Shown: positions 11,057 to 23,290 of the stretch, piece after piece
Numbering within the stretch: the first letter of the stretch is position 1
Layout: each line of letters begins with the position of its first letter
Assembly (NCBI GenBank): GCA_006538405.1
Contig: BJKQ01000005.1
Coordinates: forward strand, 2,232,001 to 2,296,000
Source of the DNA: Hansfordia pulvinata
Taxonomy: Eukaryota > Ascomycota > Sordariomycetes > Xylariales
Direction: 5' to 3'
DNA: 64,000 nt
Notes under the pieces: model-generated
Told to the model about the DNA's origin: nothing
The model's input: the letters and a program-made list of their open reading frames with translations, nothing else
Database searches by the model: none
Program-made: the position numbers and the translations under genes

Positions 11057-12523
11057 GCTGGGCTGTGGGGGCTTGCTGCCTCTGGTCCCATCCTTGCGCT
11101 ACTTGTACGCCGCAAGAACTCAGCAGACAAATGCTGACTGCGCTGGATGGCCTCGGGCCTGGCACGGTCAACGCTCGGGCCGGCGCAGGTTTAGTGATTG
11201 ATGCGTGGACTAGGCAGCTGACCCGCACGCAGCGAACAGGACATCTGCCTAGCTGAGGTGATGAGCGGGTGATCAGGACACAGCGTGCGTTAGACGCGCC
11301 GTGAAAATACAAGGCTGTGGTGGCTACCTAGACAGAATGGATCTGCCCACAGGTCCGACAGATGGCGGCAATGGGAATCTTAAAGACCGCCAGGCGATTA
11401 TACTCGGACAGCGGCGATCCAGTACGCGTCATAGCAGTAGCGGGATCGCGCTACATTGTAGGCAGGCTGTAGGCGGGCACGCGGGACGTAAAAGGGGGGC
11501 GGTTCAGACCAGGCTCACTGCTGGGCTGCGAGCTGATTGGCTCACCAGCGTCAGCGCGGCCGTAATGAGTAAAGCCTGGTTTACACGGCTTGCGCTCATC
11601 TACGGAGTATCCGTAATGCCAAAAGTAGAAGAAGCAAATATGGACAGCAGCCAGGTTTTGCGGCTCTGGTGCTCTTGTTGGCTTGCGCGCACTTGTGGTA
11701 TCCGTAGTCCAAGTTCCAGATGGAAGTTGTTCAAGCGAAGTGGTCTTGTATGCAATGAACCTTGTGTCCTGGTCTCAAAACGTTCGCATAGGTGCGACAT
11801 GCGGGGCTTGACGTGAATGAACTACGGGATGTGAATAGGCCGAGGCATTCGATGAGTAAGCCCCGCGATGTCGCGTACAGAGCATATTAGGACAGTTGCA
11901 AAGTTGTTTCGTCATTCATGAAGCGCGCCACGCGGGCCAAACAGCTTTTAAATCTTCGAGGTTCTACGCTGAGAAGATATGCCCCTCCTTGCGAACGTCT
12001 GTATGACCCGTATCTGTATCGTGGTGCATCGCTCGAACACCACGGCTTTTTCAAGGCCATTATTTGATCTTCGGCACGGGGACTATCAGAGTAGCCCCAG
12101 AATTCTCGCTCATGGATTCACACAAGGTGGACGCGAGAAGACTTCGCCAGCCGTTATAGAATGTCCTTCGAGAACAACCCGCCGGGGCTCACGCCCGGGT
12201 GCCTGACCAGGCCAGGCGCATAGTGCTTGGGAATTGTTTTGTATTTTGTTCCGCAGATTCGGCCGTGTGGACTGTATCTATGCGACTAAAGCCCTTCTCA
12301 AATGCAATGCCGAGCCGTCCATTTTCGTGACCAATCGTTTCCTGCCGTCAACACCATAGCCTGTCAAGGAGAGCAGGTCAGCGACATATTCTATCGGTAT
12401 CGTGTCTTCGGTAACGTTGGTGTGGGATCGTGTCCCATGTCGGTGGGTGCAATCGGAGGTGACGTAGCGGCAGTGGGAGGCGGAGGCCAGACGTACCGTC
12501 CCTGAGGAAAAAACAAAGAGCAT
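11057..12523. other. Intergenic: photolyase upstream region and RPS21 3' side
   Basis: About 1.5 kb without a supportable gene; the 171-codon plus-strand ORF at 11301-11816 has no family features. GATC words at 11271, 11416 and 11444 lie 215-390 bases upstream of the photolyase start. GATC is the core of White Collar light-response elements, but three occurrences are not far above chance. Confidence 0.55.
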
Positions 12524-12921
12524 TTATCGCTGGGCGTTCCAGACGCTCTTGAGGAAGCCGTCACGCTGAGCCAGGCGGTTGAAAGCGTCGTCGCTCTCAC
12601 CCATGGCGCGGATGAAGCCGCACAGGGCGAAGGTGTGGTTCTCGCCCTGGATCTGGCGGCCGTTGTCGTCAACCTTGGCGATGGAGATCTGGACGGAGCC
12701 GTGGTCCTTGGCCTTGATGATGCGGTTGGTGGCGCTGCACTTGCGCGGGATGTAACTGTAGTGACGTGGGTTAGCTTTCAGCCCTGGGTCTTGGTGGTGG
12801 TGGTGATTCGCGATTTTGGCGTGTCTGAACGACCGGGCTTCGGGGCGTCGACCAAGCAGATATCCAGGGCGGCGACGGGGTGCACGTACAGGTCGACGAT
12901 CTCGCCTCTGTCGTTCTCCAT
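12524..12921 (-). CDS. RPS21: 40S ribosomal protein eS21
   Basis: Small-subunit ribosomal protein needed for 18S rRNA maturation and 40S function. Two exons: 12921-12890 ([10 protein letters not shown] plus two bases) and 12755-12524, joined across a 134-base intron with a GTACGT donor and TACAG acceptor. The joined protein is 87 residues, exactly the usual length, reading [17 protein letters not shown], then [36 protein letters not shown] and ending KSVWNAQR. Family match is essentially full length. An intron immediately after the first codons is typical of fungal ribosomal protein genes. It shares an 823-base upstream region with SLX4. Confidence 0.97.
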
Positions 12922-13744
12922 TTTGGCGGCTGGGGGGTTGTGACTGTCGGGAGAAGAGTCGGTGGTCGTAAGGGCGGATGATGATGTTGTCGCAAGTCTC
13001 GGTCGGGCGCAGTCGTAATCGTGGGTGTGGGTGAATTCGGCGAGGGGACCCGCTGCAGTCAATTTTGGCCGTCCGGCACAAGATTGATTCAATACTGCAG
13101 TCTGGTGGGCGCGGCCTTGGGCGAGCGTAGTGGGGCTGCTCGGCTGATTTACGGATAAAGGATTTTTGGGCGTGTGTTGGACTGTGCGCTCCGATAAGGA
13201 CGAATACCAGGATACTTCCGCATTCGAGAGCCAGGTCATGTGATAGCGTGCCTGATTCGTGGCAGCAAGCGCGCCCGTCAGCTGCCGCGCACGCTAGCCG
13301 TGTAAACAGCTGTTCGCGCTGGCGGTGTCTCGTTGACGCGTTCGCAGCAGAACCCCAGATTGGACCCCTCTGTTGATTTTAGTGGATCATCGACTGTTGA
13401 CATCAGCGATCGGGATCTTGGAGCCTCATTGACGGGCTGACCTGAGTAGCTGACCCTGCCACAGGCCGTGATGCGCTACGCCAAACGTCTTAGCATCTAT
13501 TGTATAGCTCCCATCGCAGTCTTCGCTTGACCTGGCTGTTTCTGCACAGCGCTTCGCGACAGCCGCCACCACCTCCCAGTCGTCCGCAGTCGCGCTGCCG
13601 GAGGGCATGTGATCGAGTCTGAACGACGACCCTATGCTTGGGCGCGCTGGGCGCTTCCCACGTCTGACTCGAAATTGGCCCAGTGTTGCCCCCAGAAGAT
13701 CTCACCACCACGCCTTCATTCGTCGCCCTCGGCTCGCCGTCGAC
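12922..13744. promoter_or_regulatory. Divergent promoter region between RPS21 and SLX4
   Basis: 823 bases between the two start codons. It must contain the strong ribosomal-protein promoter on the minus side. The SLX4-side frame stays open back to 13634, but the sequence there is not conserved-looking. No TATA box or known ribosomal-protein element could be assigned with confidence. Confidence 0.6.
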
Positions 13745-16531
13745 ATGTCCGGCGCTCACGCTCAGTTCCTATCGTCCTCCCCGTCAAGACAAGTCGCCAC
13801 CAGCCTCGGTCCATCACCTCGAAATGTCTCCTCGTCATCCCCAGGTCTTCCAGCTCTGTCCGACATCTTCTGCAAATCCCAGCCCAGTCAGAACCGGCTT
13901 GGTCGCGGACCTGACGCGATTGCCGGCGCGGTCACTTCCGCCGCCGACGTGCTGAGGGACGCTGCTGAAGTCGACATAGACACCGAAGCGATCACGAAAT
14001 CACCAGCCCAGACGCCTACGAAAACAAGGCAGCGCCCTAATACCGACAGATTACCGCAAGCGCAGTCACTCGACACAGCTCAAGAAACCCCTATTCTCAT
14101 TGAGTCTTCTCCAACGGACAAGCCATGGCAGAAGTTCAAGAACAAAGAGAGCAAAGCCCCTAGAGCCGACGGAAATCAGCCTGCGCTACCGAAAGGTCGC
14201 GTCACGAAAGCATCAGTGGCCGGGAAAACGAAGAAAAAGGCGTCGAAGAAGTCAGAAACAGTCTCGCACCATTTTATCAAAGACGACTCGGCAGGAGGCA
14301 CTCGGCCCCCAACAGCTCTAGCGTTGGAGAATGCAGCTACTGCAGGGCATGGCGAAGACCTGGGCCGCCGTTCAGCGACACCCGTCGGTGATCTTTCGAC
14401 AGAGAAGACGATAGAGCAGGCAATGAGGCGCAGGGAGCGTTGGACCCCGCCACCAACCCATTCGACCCTGGCCTTGCCGTCAGATCCTGACAACCGAGAG
14501 GCGCCATCATCAGCCGACCCTACAGCTGTTTCCCAAGCAGTGTTCAAGAATCTTCTTGGCGATTACGGGCACCAGCGGGCACCCACGCCCGGCTCATCGG
14601 AACTACAGCACCAGCCTCAAGATCTTGAGTTATTCAAGAAGCGCAAGTTGATCGAGACCGTGTCCCTTGTAGCAAATCAGCCCCCGGCGACATCAGAATC
14701 GAGACCAGACTCGCCGCCAAAAAGGGCACCGCCAAAGAAACGCAAAATTAAAACAATTACAGAGCTTGCCACCGCTCCCTATGCGGCACCAGAGCCCGAT
14801 TTCGATTTGACAGTTCGCTCTCAGCGAGACAGTCTATTGGAGTATTTCGACTCGGACGGCAACGTCAAGGCTCTGATGGAACACCAGACTCAGGCCATGT
14901 CTAAGGCCGAGAGTAAAGCCAAGGGGAAGGGGAAGAAAGCTAAGCAGCCTGCGAAACCGAAAACAAAAAAGCAAGCTGCACGTGCTCCAGTTCTCCTGTC
15001 CCCCACGTCAGCATTGAGGCAGTCCAAGGAACAGGATTTCGTTTTTGGCACGTCGAGTCAGCTCATGAGAGAAGAGTCCCCAGACACACTTCGTGACCTC
15101 CAAGCGGCCATACAAGCCTCGAACAAGGGCGATGATCCATTTGGAGAAGCCGAGGCTCCGGGTCTTTGGCACGCCGGGTCGCGAGACTGTGACGGTGATC
15201 TACTGAGTATTGAAGTTGTCGACTTGTCCGAAACGCCCACGGGGCCACATCAGACGCCGGACTTGTACGCGATGGTCGATAGTGGCGCGGGTGAGCAAGA
15301 AATTCCGAACGGCAAAGGTAGTCCCCTTAGGGTCACAAAACGGGCCGATGCCCATTCGATGCCGCCAGAGAAGCAGGAGGCGAGCGGCTCACTGGATCCT
15401 GCAGAGAAAGTCAACCCACCGCATCCAGAGGGCCCTTCTGGCCAGGGAAGTGTGCCGAAGCCTGCGAGACCAGACTACGACATCCTGACCGACGCCCAGC
15501 TATCGAAGCAAATCGCTTCGTTTGGCTTCAAGCCTGTGAAAAGGCGGCAGGCTATGATCACCCTGCTCCATCAGTGCTGGGCAAGCAAACACGAGCCCTC
15601 CGGAGCCGTCGCTGCCGCCCCCTTCTCAACCTCTGCGGCCCCGCTGTCACCAAGGAAGCAGCCAGTGCCAAGCCCCGACGACGTGCCGCCGCCGTCCTCA
15701 CCTAAACGTCCTCGGGGAAGACCAAGGAAAACGCAGGATGCATCATCGACGAACATCGGCGTCGAAACTGCCGCGCCCCAGCCGCGAAAGAAAACAAACG
15801 CCAGTGTGAAGTCACCAGCGAAACCACGTGGCCGGCCTCGTAAGAACCCAGAGACTTCGCCTTCTCCAGTCTCGACCTCCGCGAAGACGAAGGCTTCAAA
15901 TGGGAGCAAAGATGCCAAGCAGCCGATCTCCCCCAAGCCTCGTGGGCGGCCCAGGAAGGACGCGACCGGTCGTGATCCAGCTGCTGTAGGCCCAACAGCG
16001 ACAGCGACTTCAGCAGGGAAAGCGACTTCTGCAGGGAAAGCGACGATTGGCGTAACCACACCTAAACGTTCCCCCGGTCGCCCGAAAAAGACCGCGCCAT
16101 CCAAATGCGAGATTGCCGACTCGGATGACGAAGCAGACCTTTTGTCGTCTTCGCGCGCATCGTCTCCCGATCGTGTGTTTTCATCGCCACCTCAGGTGGA
16201 CTTATCCATGACAGACGAGGCAATGGACCCGTTGGCACTATCGTCCGCGGAAGACCAGCAGGCAGCCAAACTGTTTGGGCACATTACTCGCGCCGTAACG
16301 TCCGCGCCGCGATCGAAAGACCCCTCGCAACCGTCCTGGCACGAGAGCATCTTGCTCTACGACCCCGTTGTCCTGGAGGACTTGACGGCGTGGCTGAATG
16401 CTGGCGAACTGGACCGCGTTGGATACGACGGCGAGGTATCGCCCATGGACGTCAAGCAGTGGTGCGAGGCGCGAAGTGTGATCTGCCTGTGGCGCACCAA
16501 CCTCCACGGCAAGGAGAGGAAGCGATTTTGA
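13745..16531 (+). CDS. SLX4: Structure-specific endonuclease scaffold subunit SLX4
   Basis: Scaffold of the SLX1-SLX4 nuclease, which cuts branched DNA such as 5' flaps, replication forks and Holliday junctions. Intronless, 928 residues from MSGAHAQFLSSS; an in-frame ATG at 13634 would add 37 less typical residues. The first 570 residues are low-complexity, Ser/Lys/Pro-rich and probably disordered. A SAP-like segment lies at about 577-612 (DILTDAQLSKQIASFGFKPV). Four AT-hooks follow at about 653, 693, 730 and 774 (cores RGRPRK, RGRPRK, RGRPRK, PGRPKK). The C-terminal SLX1-binding domain includes WHESILLYDPVVLEDLTAWL and SPMDVKQWCEARSVICLWR. This order is normal for filamentous fungi. A 21-base duplication near 16015 gives a tandem SAGKAT repeat. 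Confidence 0.95.
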   Translation: MSGAHAQFLSSSPSRQVATSLGPSPRNVSSSSPGLPALSDIFCKSQPSQNRLGRGPDAIAGAVTSAADVLRDAAEVDIDTEAITKSPAQTPTKTRQRPNTDRLPQAQSLDTAQETPILIESSPTDKPWQKFKNKESKAPRADGNQPALPKGRVTKASVAGKTKKKASKKSETVSHHFIKDDSAGGTRPPTALALENAATAGHGEDLGRRSATPVGDLSTEKTIEQAMRRRERWTPPPTHSTLALPSDPDNREAPSSADPTAVSQAVFKNLLGDYGHQRAPTPGSSELQHQPQDLELFKKRKLIETVSLVANQPPATSESRPDSPPKRAPPKKRKIKTITELATAPYAAPEPDFDLTVRSQRDSLLEYFDSDGNVKALMEHQTQAMSKAESKAKGKGKKAKQPAKPKTKKQAARAPVLLSPTSALRQSKEQDFVFGTSSQLMREESPDTLRDLQAAIQASNKGDDPFGEAEAPGLWHAGSRDCDGDLLSIEVVDLSETPTGPHQTPDLYAMVDSGAGEQEIPNGKGSPLRVTKRADAHSMPPEKQEASGSLDPAEKVNPPHPEGPSGQGSVPKPARPDYDILTDAQLSKQIASFGFKPVKRRQAMITLLHQCWASKHEPSGAVAAAPFSTSAAPLSPRKQPVPSPDDVPPPSSPKRPRGRPRKTQDASSTNIGVETAAPQPRKKTNASVKSPAKPRGRPRKNPETSPSPVSTSAKTKASNGSKDAKQPISPKPRGRPRKDATGRDPAAVGPTATATSAGKATSAGKATIGVTTPKRSPGRPKKTAPSKCEIADSDDEADLLSSSRASSPDRVFSSPPQVDLSMTDEAMDPLALSSAEDQQAAKLFGHITRAVTSAPRSKDPSQPSWHESILLYDPVVLEDLTAWLNAGELDRVGYDGEVSPMDVKQWCEARSVICLWRTNLHGKERKRF

Positions 16532-18451
16532 GCCTGCGGCTACTGCGGCTACTGCGGCTGGGGGCTGCATATTGTATACTTGTGGCTACTGCGGAAGCGT
16601 GGCTGCTGATTAACGTAGCGGGCGTTGGCAGTGTGATTGGTCTATATATCTTAATTGCATAAGTGCATGCGGCTGGTGTTGAAAGAATACGACTTCATTT
16701 TTTCGTCATTTTTCAATTGGTCTTGGCTCCGGTCTCGGGTCGCGCGGGGAGAATCCCTTGTCGGCACAGATCACGTGACAATTCTGATCATGTTTCAGCC
16801 ATGCTGAGAGATTTGTTGTCTCTTGTTACTCTATGGCAACTCGAGTAAAGACTATGCCAGCCTTGCCCGTGTTACCAGACAGTTCTGCTGACGCAGATGT
16901 CTTTTGCTCTTCGCAACAAATGCCGCACCTTGACTGTGAGAAGGGGTCGAAAGGGGTTCCGGCGGCCATGACCTCATTTCCCCTCGACTGTAGCCTTTTG
17001 AACTGTACCTCAGTTCAGGCCGGGAGAATTTTAGCTATTCGGTTGCCCGTGGCGGGCTTGATGAACACTGTAATTCGCCGCGATTGAGCCCCCACTGCCC
17101 CTCAGTAGCAGCTAGGCACGCCAGGGTCACTGCAGCCACCCCTCGTCGAGCTAGCCCTCGGCCAGCCTGCTCCTCCACCGTATACTGCCTTCGTGATGGA
17201 TCCAATGCGGCAAGATCTGTCCTCGAGGCTGGCTGGCTGGACAGACCGCCCGTCATACCCGACGCTTCAGGCCGTCAGCGCGGACACGGCGCTGACCATG
17301 CCGCCGCCGGGCTAGCCCCTGAGCTGAGAAGTCTCAGCCGATTCGGTCGGGCCAATGCGACTCGCCTGACCTTCTCGCCGCTGCCACGAGGGCACAGCGT
17401 TCTGGGGGACCAGCTCAGGCCCCGTTGCAGGAAGCACACGCTCAGGGCAGAGCCCATCAGCGTCGGCCCGCCCTCAACCGATTGGATCGTGTCCCGCCCG
17501 CCCAGGAACACAGGGCCGGAGGTCCGCTTCCTGCACGACCAGGCCCTCCAAGGGTACCTTGCGAGAGGGCAGCCGCCGGGGATGCGTCCCAGCCGATGAT
17601 TCGAGAACGGGTGAAGCCCACTTGGCACGTTGACGGACTCCGGGGACAGCCACCCGCCCAGCGGAGGAGGCGTGCCACCACTGCCGCAGCTGCAGCCCCC
17701 GCCGCCCCTGTCTGCCTGCAACCGTTCTCCATTCTTCTGCGTTTCCGGGCCTTTTCTAGGAAACCTTAAGCCAACGACAGCCCGATATCTCCGCGGTCGC
17801 CTCCAGCCGGGTTCAATGGCTTCGGTACCCAGCTCGTTGTACTGCGTATGGGGGTGCAGGTACCTCGCTGCAGGTGCCTTTGAGTCATTCCTTGGGCTGA
17901 AGGGAATGGCAACACGTTCCACTGAAAAGAGCCGACACGCTTGGACGTGAGCCACGTTTCGGGGGGAAAAAGACCTGCGTGGTTCTCTTGAGTCTTCTCA
18001 AGTCCCTGAGGAGCACAACCGTCCGGTGATTCTTGGATTGGCTGGTGGTTTGTTGGGCCGATGAAAATCCTGTAATACATCTCGTGCTGGGCGGCTGGTT
18101 CGATTCCAGGGCTCGCGGTGGGTCTCGGTACCTGCCGTGGTTGACAACCTTCAATCCGTTAGCATCAACGCCCGTACCTTCCCGCCTTCCCTTTGCGCTA
18201 GTGCAACTGCAGCATTTGAACGCCTTCCAACTCAGACTGGGCCCAGACTCCGACTCACCGGTACGTATGTACGTACGAGCTGAAGGTTGCATTGCACCTG
18301 AGTGAGGCTCTCTGACGTCGCCTCACCGACGAGGCCCACGCATCATCGCCACTTCGACCGACCCGCCCCCAGGACGATCGCAAGCCCGATTGAACGAGCA
18401 CCGCCGACCTGGGCTCTGCGTGCCCGAGCACGTCCCTGTGTCGCCTCCGCC
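16532..18451. other. Intergenic between SLX4 and cactin
   Basis: 1.9 kb with no gene I can support. The ORFs at 17084-17599 (+) and 17275-17955 (-) overlap on opposite strands and have Arg/Pro/Gly/Ser-biased, featureless translations. The final several hundred bases are the cactin promoter and leader. A T-arm-like word occurs at 18108-18120, but no tRNA fold surrounds it. Confidence 0.6.
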
Positions 18452-20763
18452 ATGAATCCCGACCGCCAGGCCATGATCGCTGGCCGCAAGTCGCCTCCCC
18501 GCCGCGACCGCGACAGAGACCTGACCGCGCCGCGCCGCGACCCCAACAACAGAGTCACCAAGCCCACGCGCCAGGCGCCCAAGCAGCCCCCGAAGTATGT
18601 GAGCCAGGATGAGCAGTCGCGCCAGTTCGTCGCCGACGAGGACAAGTTCGTCCTCAAGCAGTCCAAGAAGAAGGCCGACATCCGCATCCGCGAGGGTCGC
18701 GCGAAACCCATCGACCTGCTGGCTTTCAACCTCCGGTTTGTCGACACCGACCGCGATGTCTTTGATGACGAGGACGACGACATTGATCTCGACGTCCCTT
18801 CTCCCCTTGCCGTCATCGAGCGCCTCAAGGCCCCCGACTTGGAAGAGCTCGACGGCGAGATCGCTTCCTACCACGTCCTCGAGACAAACTCCCGGAATCG
18901 CGAGTACTGGAAGGCCCTGCAGACCCTCTGCGCCGACCGCGTCCAGAAGCTCAAGCCCATGGGCCCGGAAGAGCGCGCTGTCAGCTCCGTCAGCGCCGAC
19001 GTCGACAAGATCCTTGCCCCCAAGACTCTGGAACAGCTCGAGAAGTTGGAAACCCAGATCAAGGCCAAGCTTCGCTCCGACGAAGTCTTGGACACAGACT
19101 ACTGGGAGCAGCTCCTCAGGAGTCTGTTGATTTTCAAGGCCAGAGCCAGGCTGCAAAGGATCTGCGAGGAGATCAAGGACGTCCGTATCAAGGCTCTAGC
19201 CGAGCACGACCCGGCCAAAGCGCAGGCTCTGGCCCAAAGTGGCTCTTCGCACGGCGCCAGCGAGGCTCGCCCGGCCGCGAGGCCTTCGGCTCAGGCCCCC
19301 GCAGTTCAGGCCAAGAAAAACGCGGCCCCATTCCCAACCCCAAGCGCTAGTTCCTCAAACCAGCCGCCGCCAGGCACGGCCAGATTTGCTGCGAGCGAGG
19401 ACGAAGACTTCTCACAGGCTACCAAGGCTCTGTATGAAAGAGAGGTAGCTCGCGGCATCGATGAGAACGAGGAGGTGTTCACGGCCGAAGAATCTGTCTC
19501 GACCGCGGTCAAGCCGCAGTGGGCGGACAAATACCGGCCCCGAAAGCCCAGGTATTTCAACCGTGTCCAGATGGGATATGAGTGGAACAAGTACAACCAG
19601 ACGCACTACGACCACGACAATCCGCCGCCGAAGGTCGTCCAGGGGTACAAGTTCAACGTCTTCTATCCTGATCTGATCGAGAAGGCAAAGGCCCCGACGT
19701 TCAAGATCATCCGAGAGCATGGGAGGAGGCGTGGCGAGTCTTTTGCACCGGCCGGCGAGGAGGACACCTGTCTGATACGCTTCATCGCGGGGCCGCCGTA
19801 TGAGGACATTGCTTTCCGCATCGTAGACCGCGAATGGGACTACAGCGCCAAGAGAGAGCGGGGATTCAAAAGCAGCTTCGACAAGGTATGTCCGGCATTT
19901 GACCCATCTCTCACATTTCTTTGTTTGTGTTATTTTCGATTTTGGGAGGTGGCGAGGGGTCGTGTCGAGGAAATTGAGAATGTTGGACTCGAGGTTTGTC
20001 TCAAAGGACAAAGAAGCGTCTTCGGAGAGGTCGAGTCTTGAGTTCTCATCTCCTAACGGGGCCAGAGACTTTCGACGGCAGCTCTTTGTTTTCCTCGCAA
20101 GGTCCTATTCGAGCCTGGTGTGGAGCTTCCTGCAGTTTCGACTTGGGACGCGTGGGCGGGTGCTCCTGGGTGTCCTTGATGGGGACGAGCAGCCAACGGC
20201 GGTTGTTGGGACTGACTGAGCAACTTCGCGTCTTCTTTCTTGGCTTCACAAGGCCGCCAGCATAGGCTGCGGGACGCCGCCTTGTCGAAATTGCCCTAGA
20301 CCTGTGTTGGGGCTTGTTTTGCCAGAGTACGAGGAGGGAGTCGGCACGTTGGGAGTCCGATCTGCTTTGCTCGTGCCTTGGGACGGGACTCCCCCCTCTC
20401 GCTCGACAGTTTGACGGCGGCTCGTCGTGGGACAGAAGTCTGTTCCGCTCGGGCTGGGCTAGTTGTCGGATGGCGTCCCGCTCCGATTCGTGTGGGGGGG
20501 CTGTCGTGTTCGGGACAACTCTGCGTCGCTCGCCTGTTGTTGCCTTGTTGTGATTGAGACGCGTTGCCCTGCGGGCGCACGCATCCAACCTTCCCTCGAA
20601 TCCCCCTCTTCAGAGGTACAGCTCACTGACCAGTTTCACAGGGAATCTTGCAGCTTCACTTTCAGTTCAAGAAGGTCAGTCCCCTTTCCTCATGCACCAC
20701 CTGACGATCCCACCGTCGTATCCAGCTGTACTGACCCGTACGCAGATTTACTACCGCAAGTAA
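18452..20763 (+). CDS. cay1: Cactin, spliceosome-associated protein
   Basis: Conserved nuclear protein associated with the spliceosome; in fission yeast (Cay1) it is needed for efficient splicing and telomere protein levels. Three exons: 18452-19885, 20642-20674 and 20746-20763, about 494 residues. The last two exons are tiny but recovered with confidence, because they complete the invariant tail: GFKSSFDK, then GILQLHFQFKK, then IYYRK and stop. The N-terminus is basic (RRDRDRD), the central helical cactin-mid region is at about 130-260, and the CactinC domain at 352-494 includes RPRKPRYFNRVQMGYEWNKY and GPPYEDIAFRIVDREWDYS. The first intron is 756 bases, unusually long for this window; reading through it would end the protein at 20041 without the conserved tail. 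An upstream in-frame ATG at 18302 is less likely than MNPDRQ. Confidence 0.94.
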
Positions 20764-23274
20764 GGTGACCTCACCGCCGAGCGTGAGAGCGGTCTCCTCA
20801 CATGAATGTGCGACCTCTTCGATGATCCATGCCTCCCTGCCACAGGGTCTGGCCTGTCGTCTTGTCGAGTGCGCGCACCATCCTGCTCGGCCAGGATTGA
20901 AGTCGTAGGAGTTAGGATACCGCTTTTCGACTTGGGTTGCATTTCGGCAATGGTTGTTTTTGCAGGCATGGCGTTCTCGTTTAACGTGGCAATCGCGAGT
21001 TAGTACTCTATACATCCGTGATAACCTTACCGTCTCACCTCTTAGCCGGATCCTTGGCCTCCTAGTTTCGTAAGTGACTGCGGGCTCGCATATCATATTG
21101 GTTCTAAACAGCCAATGACCTCAAGTCTGCAACCTCGCATCACGGGACTCCAGGTTCCTCAATACTATGCGGCATGGCGGTCTCTCGCCGCTGCATTGGC
21201 CTTCGGTTTCGGATGCCTTTGCTGCAGCATCGCGTCGCACACGTGGTGGTGTTGTGGTCCCGGCGCCAACCCTTGCCGGGACCATCTCATCACGGGCAAC
21301 CGAAAGAGCGGAGCGTCGCCACATGACGACGCGACACAGATTCAATGTCCACAGGGCCACGCATTAGTGTCTGCGTCGGGGTGATCAAGGCAGCAAAGAG
21401 TGACCGCGACCTGCAGGCTTCGCGTTGTGTACGTCGAAGACCGACCCGCACGCGCTCTCCCACCTCTGGGATCCGTCCAGCTGCTCGAACGCTTCGGGGG
21501 GGGGGGACATCCGGCGGGCGTCGATTTGGTCAGACTGGGGTGCACCGCGTCTGCCTTCTGGCTGTCCGCGGCGGACATGTCGATTTTCGGACATCACCAC
21601 CACCCCCACTCCAGGTCATGCATCATTCCGCGCCTGGGACAATGGCCTGATCTGCTCGGTTACCAGGAAGAGATGAGTCGACGGCCGTATAGGCGCAGCT
21701 TCCAGGGTTGGACAGCCGCCGATCTGGGCCTGCCGGCGATCGATTGGCTCGAGTGCTGCGGATGACCCGAGCTGGGGGGGCGGCGGGCCAGAGGTTGCCG
21801 CTCGGGCTCGGGCAGGCTCACGCAAGGGGGTGCAGAGCAGAACAGCAGTGGCCTGAGCCTCTGAGCAGGGACAACGCGCGCGCGCGCCTGAACGAGTCAG
21901 CGAGACGATTCCGCGCTGAGAGAGCACTGTTCCGCGCCGTGTAACGAAGCTTCTGGCCTGGCATCCGTCCTCTTTGTCGGCCTATGGGGACCGGCCCTTA
22001 GCACCCTGGGCCATTGAGTGGGACATGCCATTGTTCTCTAAGGAGCCCCCGTTACAAGACCAACGCTGTACATTGTTGAGAGACAGCGGTAAGTGTGTGG
22101 GGGGGGAGGGGGCTGATAAATCTGGCAGTGAACAAACAGCAGCCCATACGTTATTCATTGGTGGGAGTGAGTAACTGGGCCTGGGCCCGCCAGATCAATC
22201 CACCCCGGGACGACCTCATTGTTCATTCTACATGGCAAGTACCCTGAGGTCGAGAATACTTCCAACACACGAGTACTGACTGGCGAGTTAATTATAGGAC
22301 TCAGCAGGGTGGTCGACAAGGAGCCAAGGCGCACTCTGGGGTGGTGGCCGGCACGGACGCGCGAGCGGGTATGGCTTACACGGGATTACGCACCGCCTAG
22401 AGATGAGCCCTGAGGAAAGTCTCCGCTGATAGGCAGAAGCTTCCCCCCTCCCTCCCCTGATCGTGGGCGGCGGCTCTGCTGTCGGGCGCAAGCAGGCGAA
22501 GTCCCATCTCATCACACGCCCCCCTCCTCCCCAGTGGCACACCCTCCCGCCGCCAGCGCCAGGGCCAGACGCAGACGCATGCCGGGATGTCTCCCGCAGT
22601 GCCTTTTGCAGCAGACTACTGCGAGTTCCGCCTTCCATTAATAGGGCGATACTATAGGGTCCCGGCGCTCCCCTCTGGGCGCAGAAGGGGGGAGGCGTGG
22701 CGGGAAAACGGCCGTTTGCCGCCTACGATGGGGGGTGGAAGTGCCCTGGGCGTCTGGCCGCGGGTCTGCCCAGGACGCCTATGACGGCTTGGATGGCGAG
22801 TGGGAGTCCCAGGTACGCCGTCAGAGTCACGCACGCACTCATCTTCGGACCGTACCGCTAGCTGGCGGCTCAACCACTGCGCCCTCCTTACGAAGATGCC
22901 CCTCATCCCCCCCTGGTCCTTCTCGTCCAGTCCAGGCTCGTTGCTCCCCTCATCTACCGGGCCCCTTGTATCTCGATTTTTATTTTATTTTCCCTTTCTT
23001 CTTTTTCTGCACTTGCATGAGTATCCTGTTTTGAGTACCAATACCAACGCGATCAGTCATGACGCGTCCTGCCGCAATGTGCGAGAGTTTCGGTCGTTGC
23101 TATTCTCATACGCTGTTGGAGGCAGCAGACCCGCAGTGTTACTCAGGATGGGCTGGGGGAGAACAGGGTGAGGAGGAGAGAAGAAAGAAAGGAAGAAAGA
23201 AAGAGTGGCCGCGTCTTGAGTGTCGGGACGGCCCCCCATGTAACGGTGATCAAAGAGCAACATGAGCCGGCCAA

Positions 23275-23290
23275 CCCCCCCCCCCCCCCC
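23275..23290. repeat. C16 homopolymer
   Basis: Sixteen consecutive C followed by GCGCGGCGCGGCGG, in the upstream region of the forkhead-like gene. Its true length is uncertain. Confidence 0.85.

Noticed and set aside
11301..11816. 171-codon plus-strand ORF upstream of the photolyase
   Set aside because: No recognisable domain; codon pattern unlike neighbouring genes.
12524..13081. 185-codon frame extending RPS21 upstream
   Set aside because: It reads through the intron; splicing from [10 protein letters not shown] gives exactly the normal 87-residue protein.
17275..17955. 226-codon minus-strand ORF between SLX4 and cactin
   Set aside because: Overlaps another featureless ORF on the opposite strand; no protein-like segments.
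18060..18140. Possible tRNA (GGTTCGATTCC word at about 18108)
   Set aside because: The T-stem pairs only four of five bases and no acceptor, D or anticodon arm can be drawn around it.
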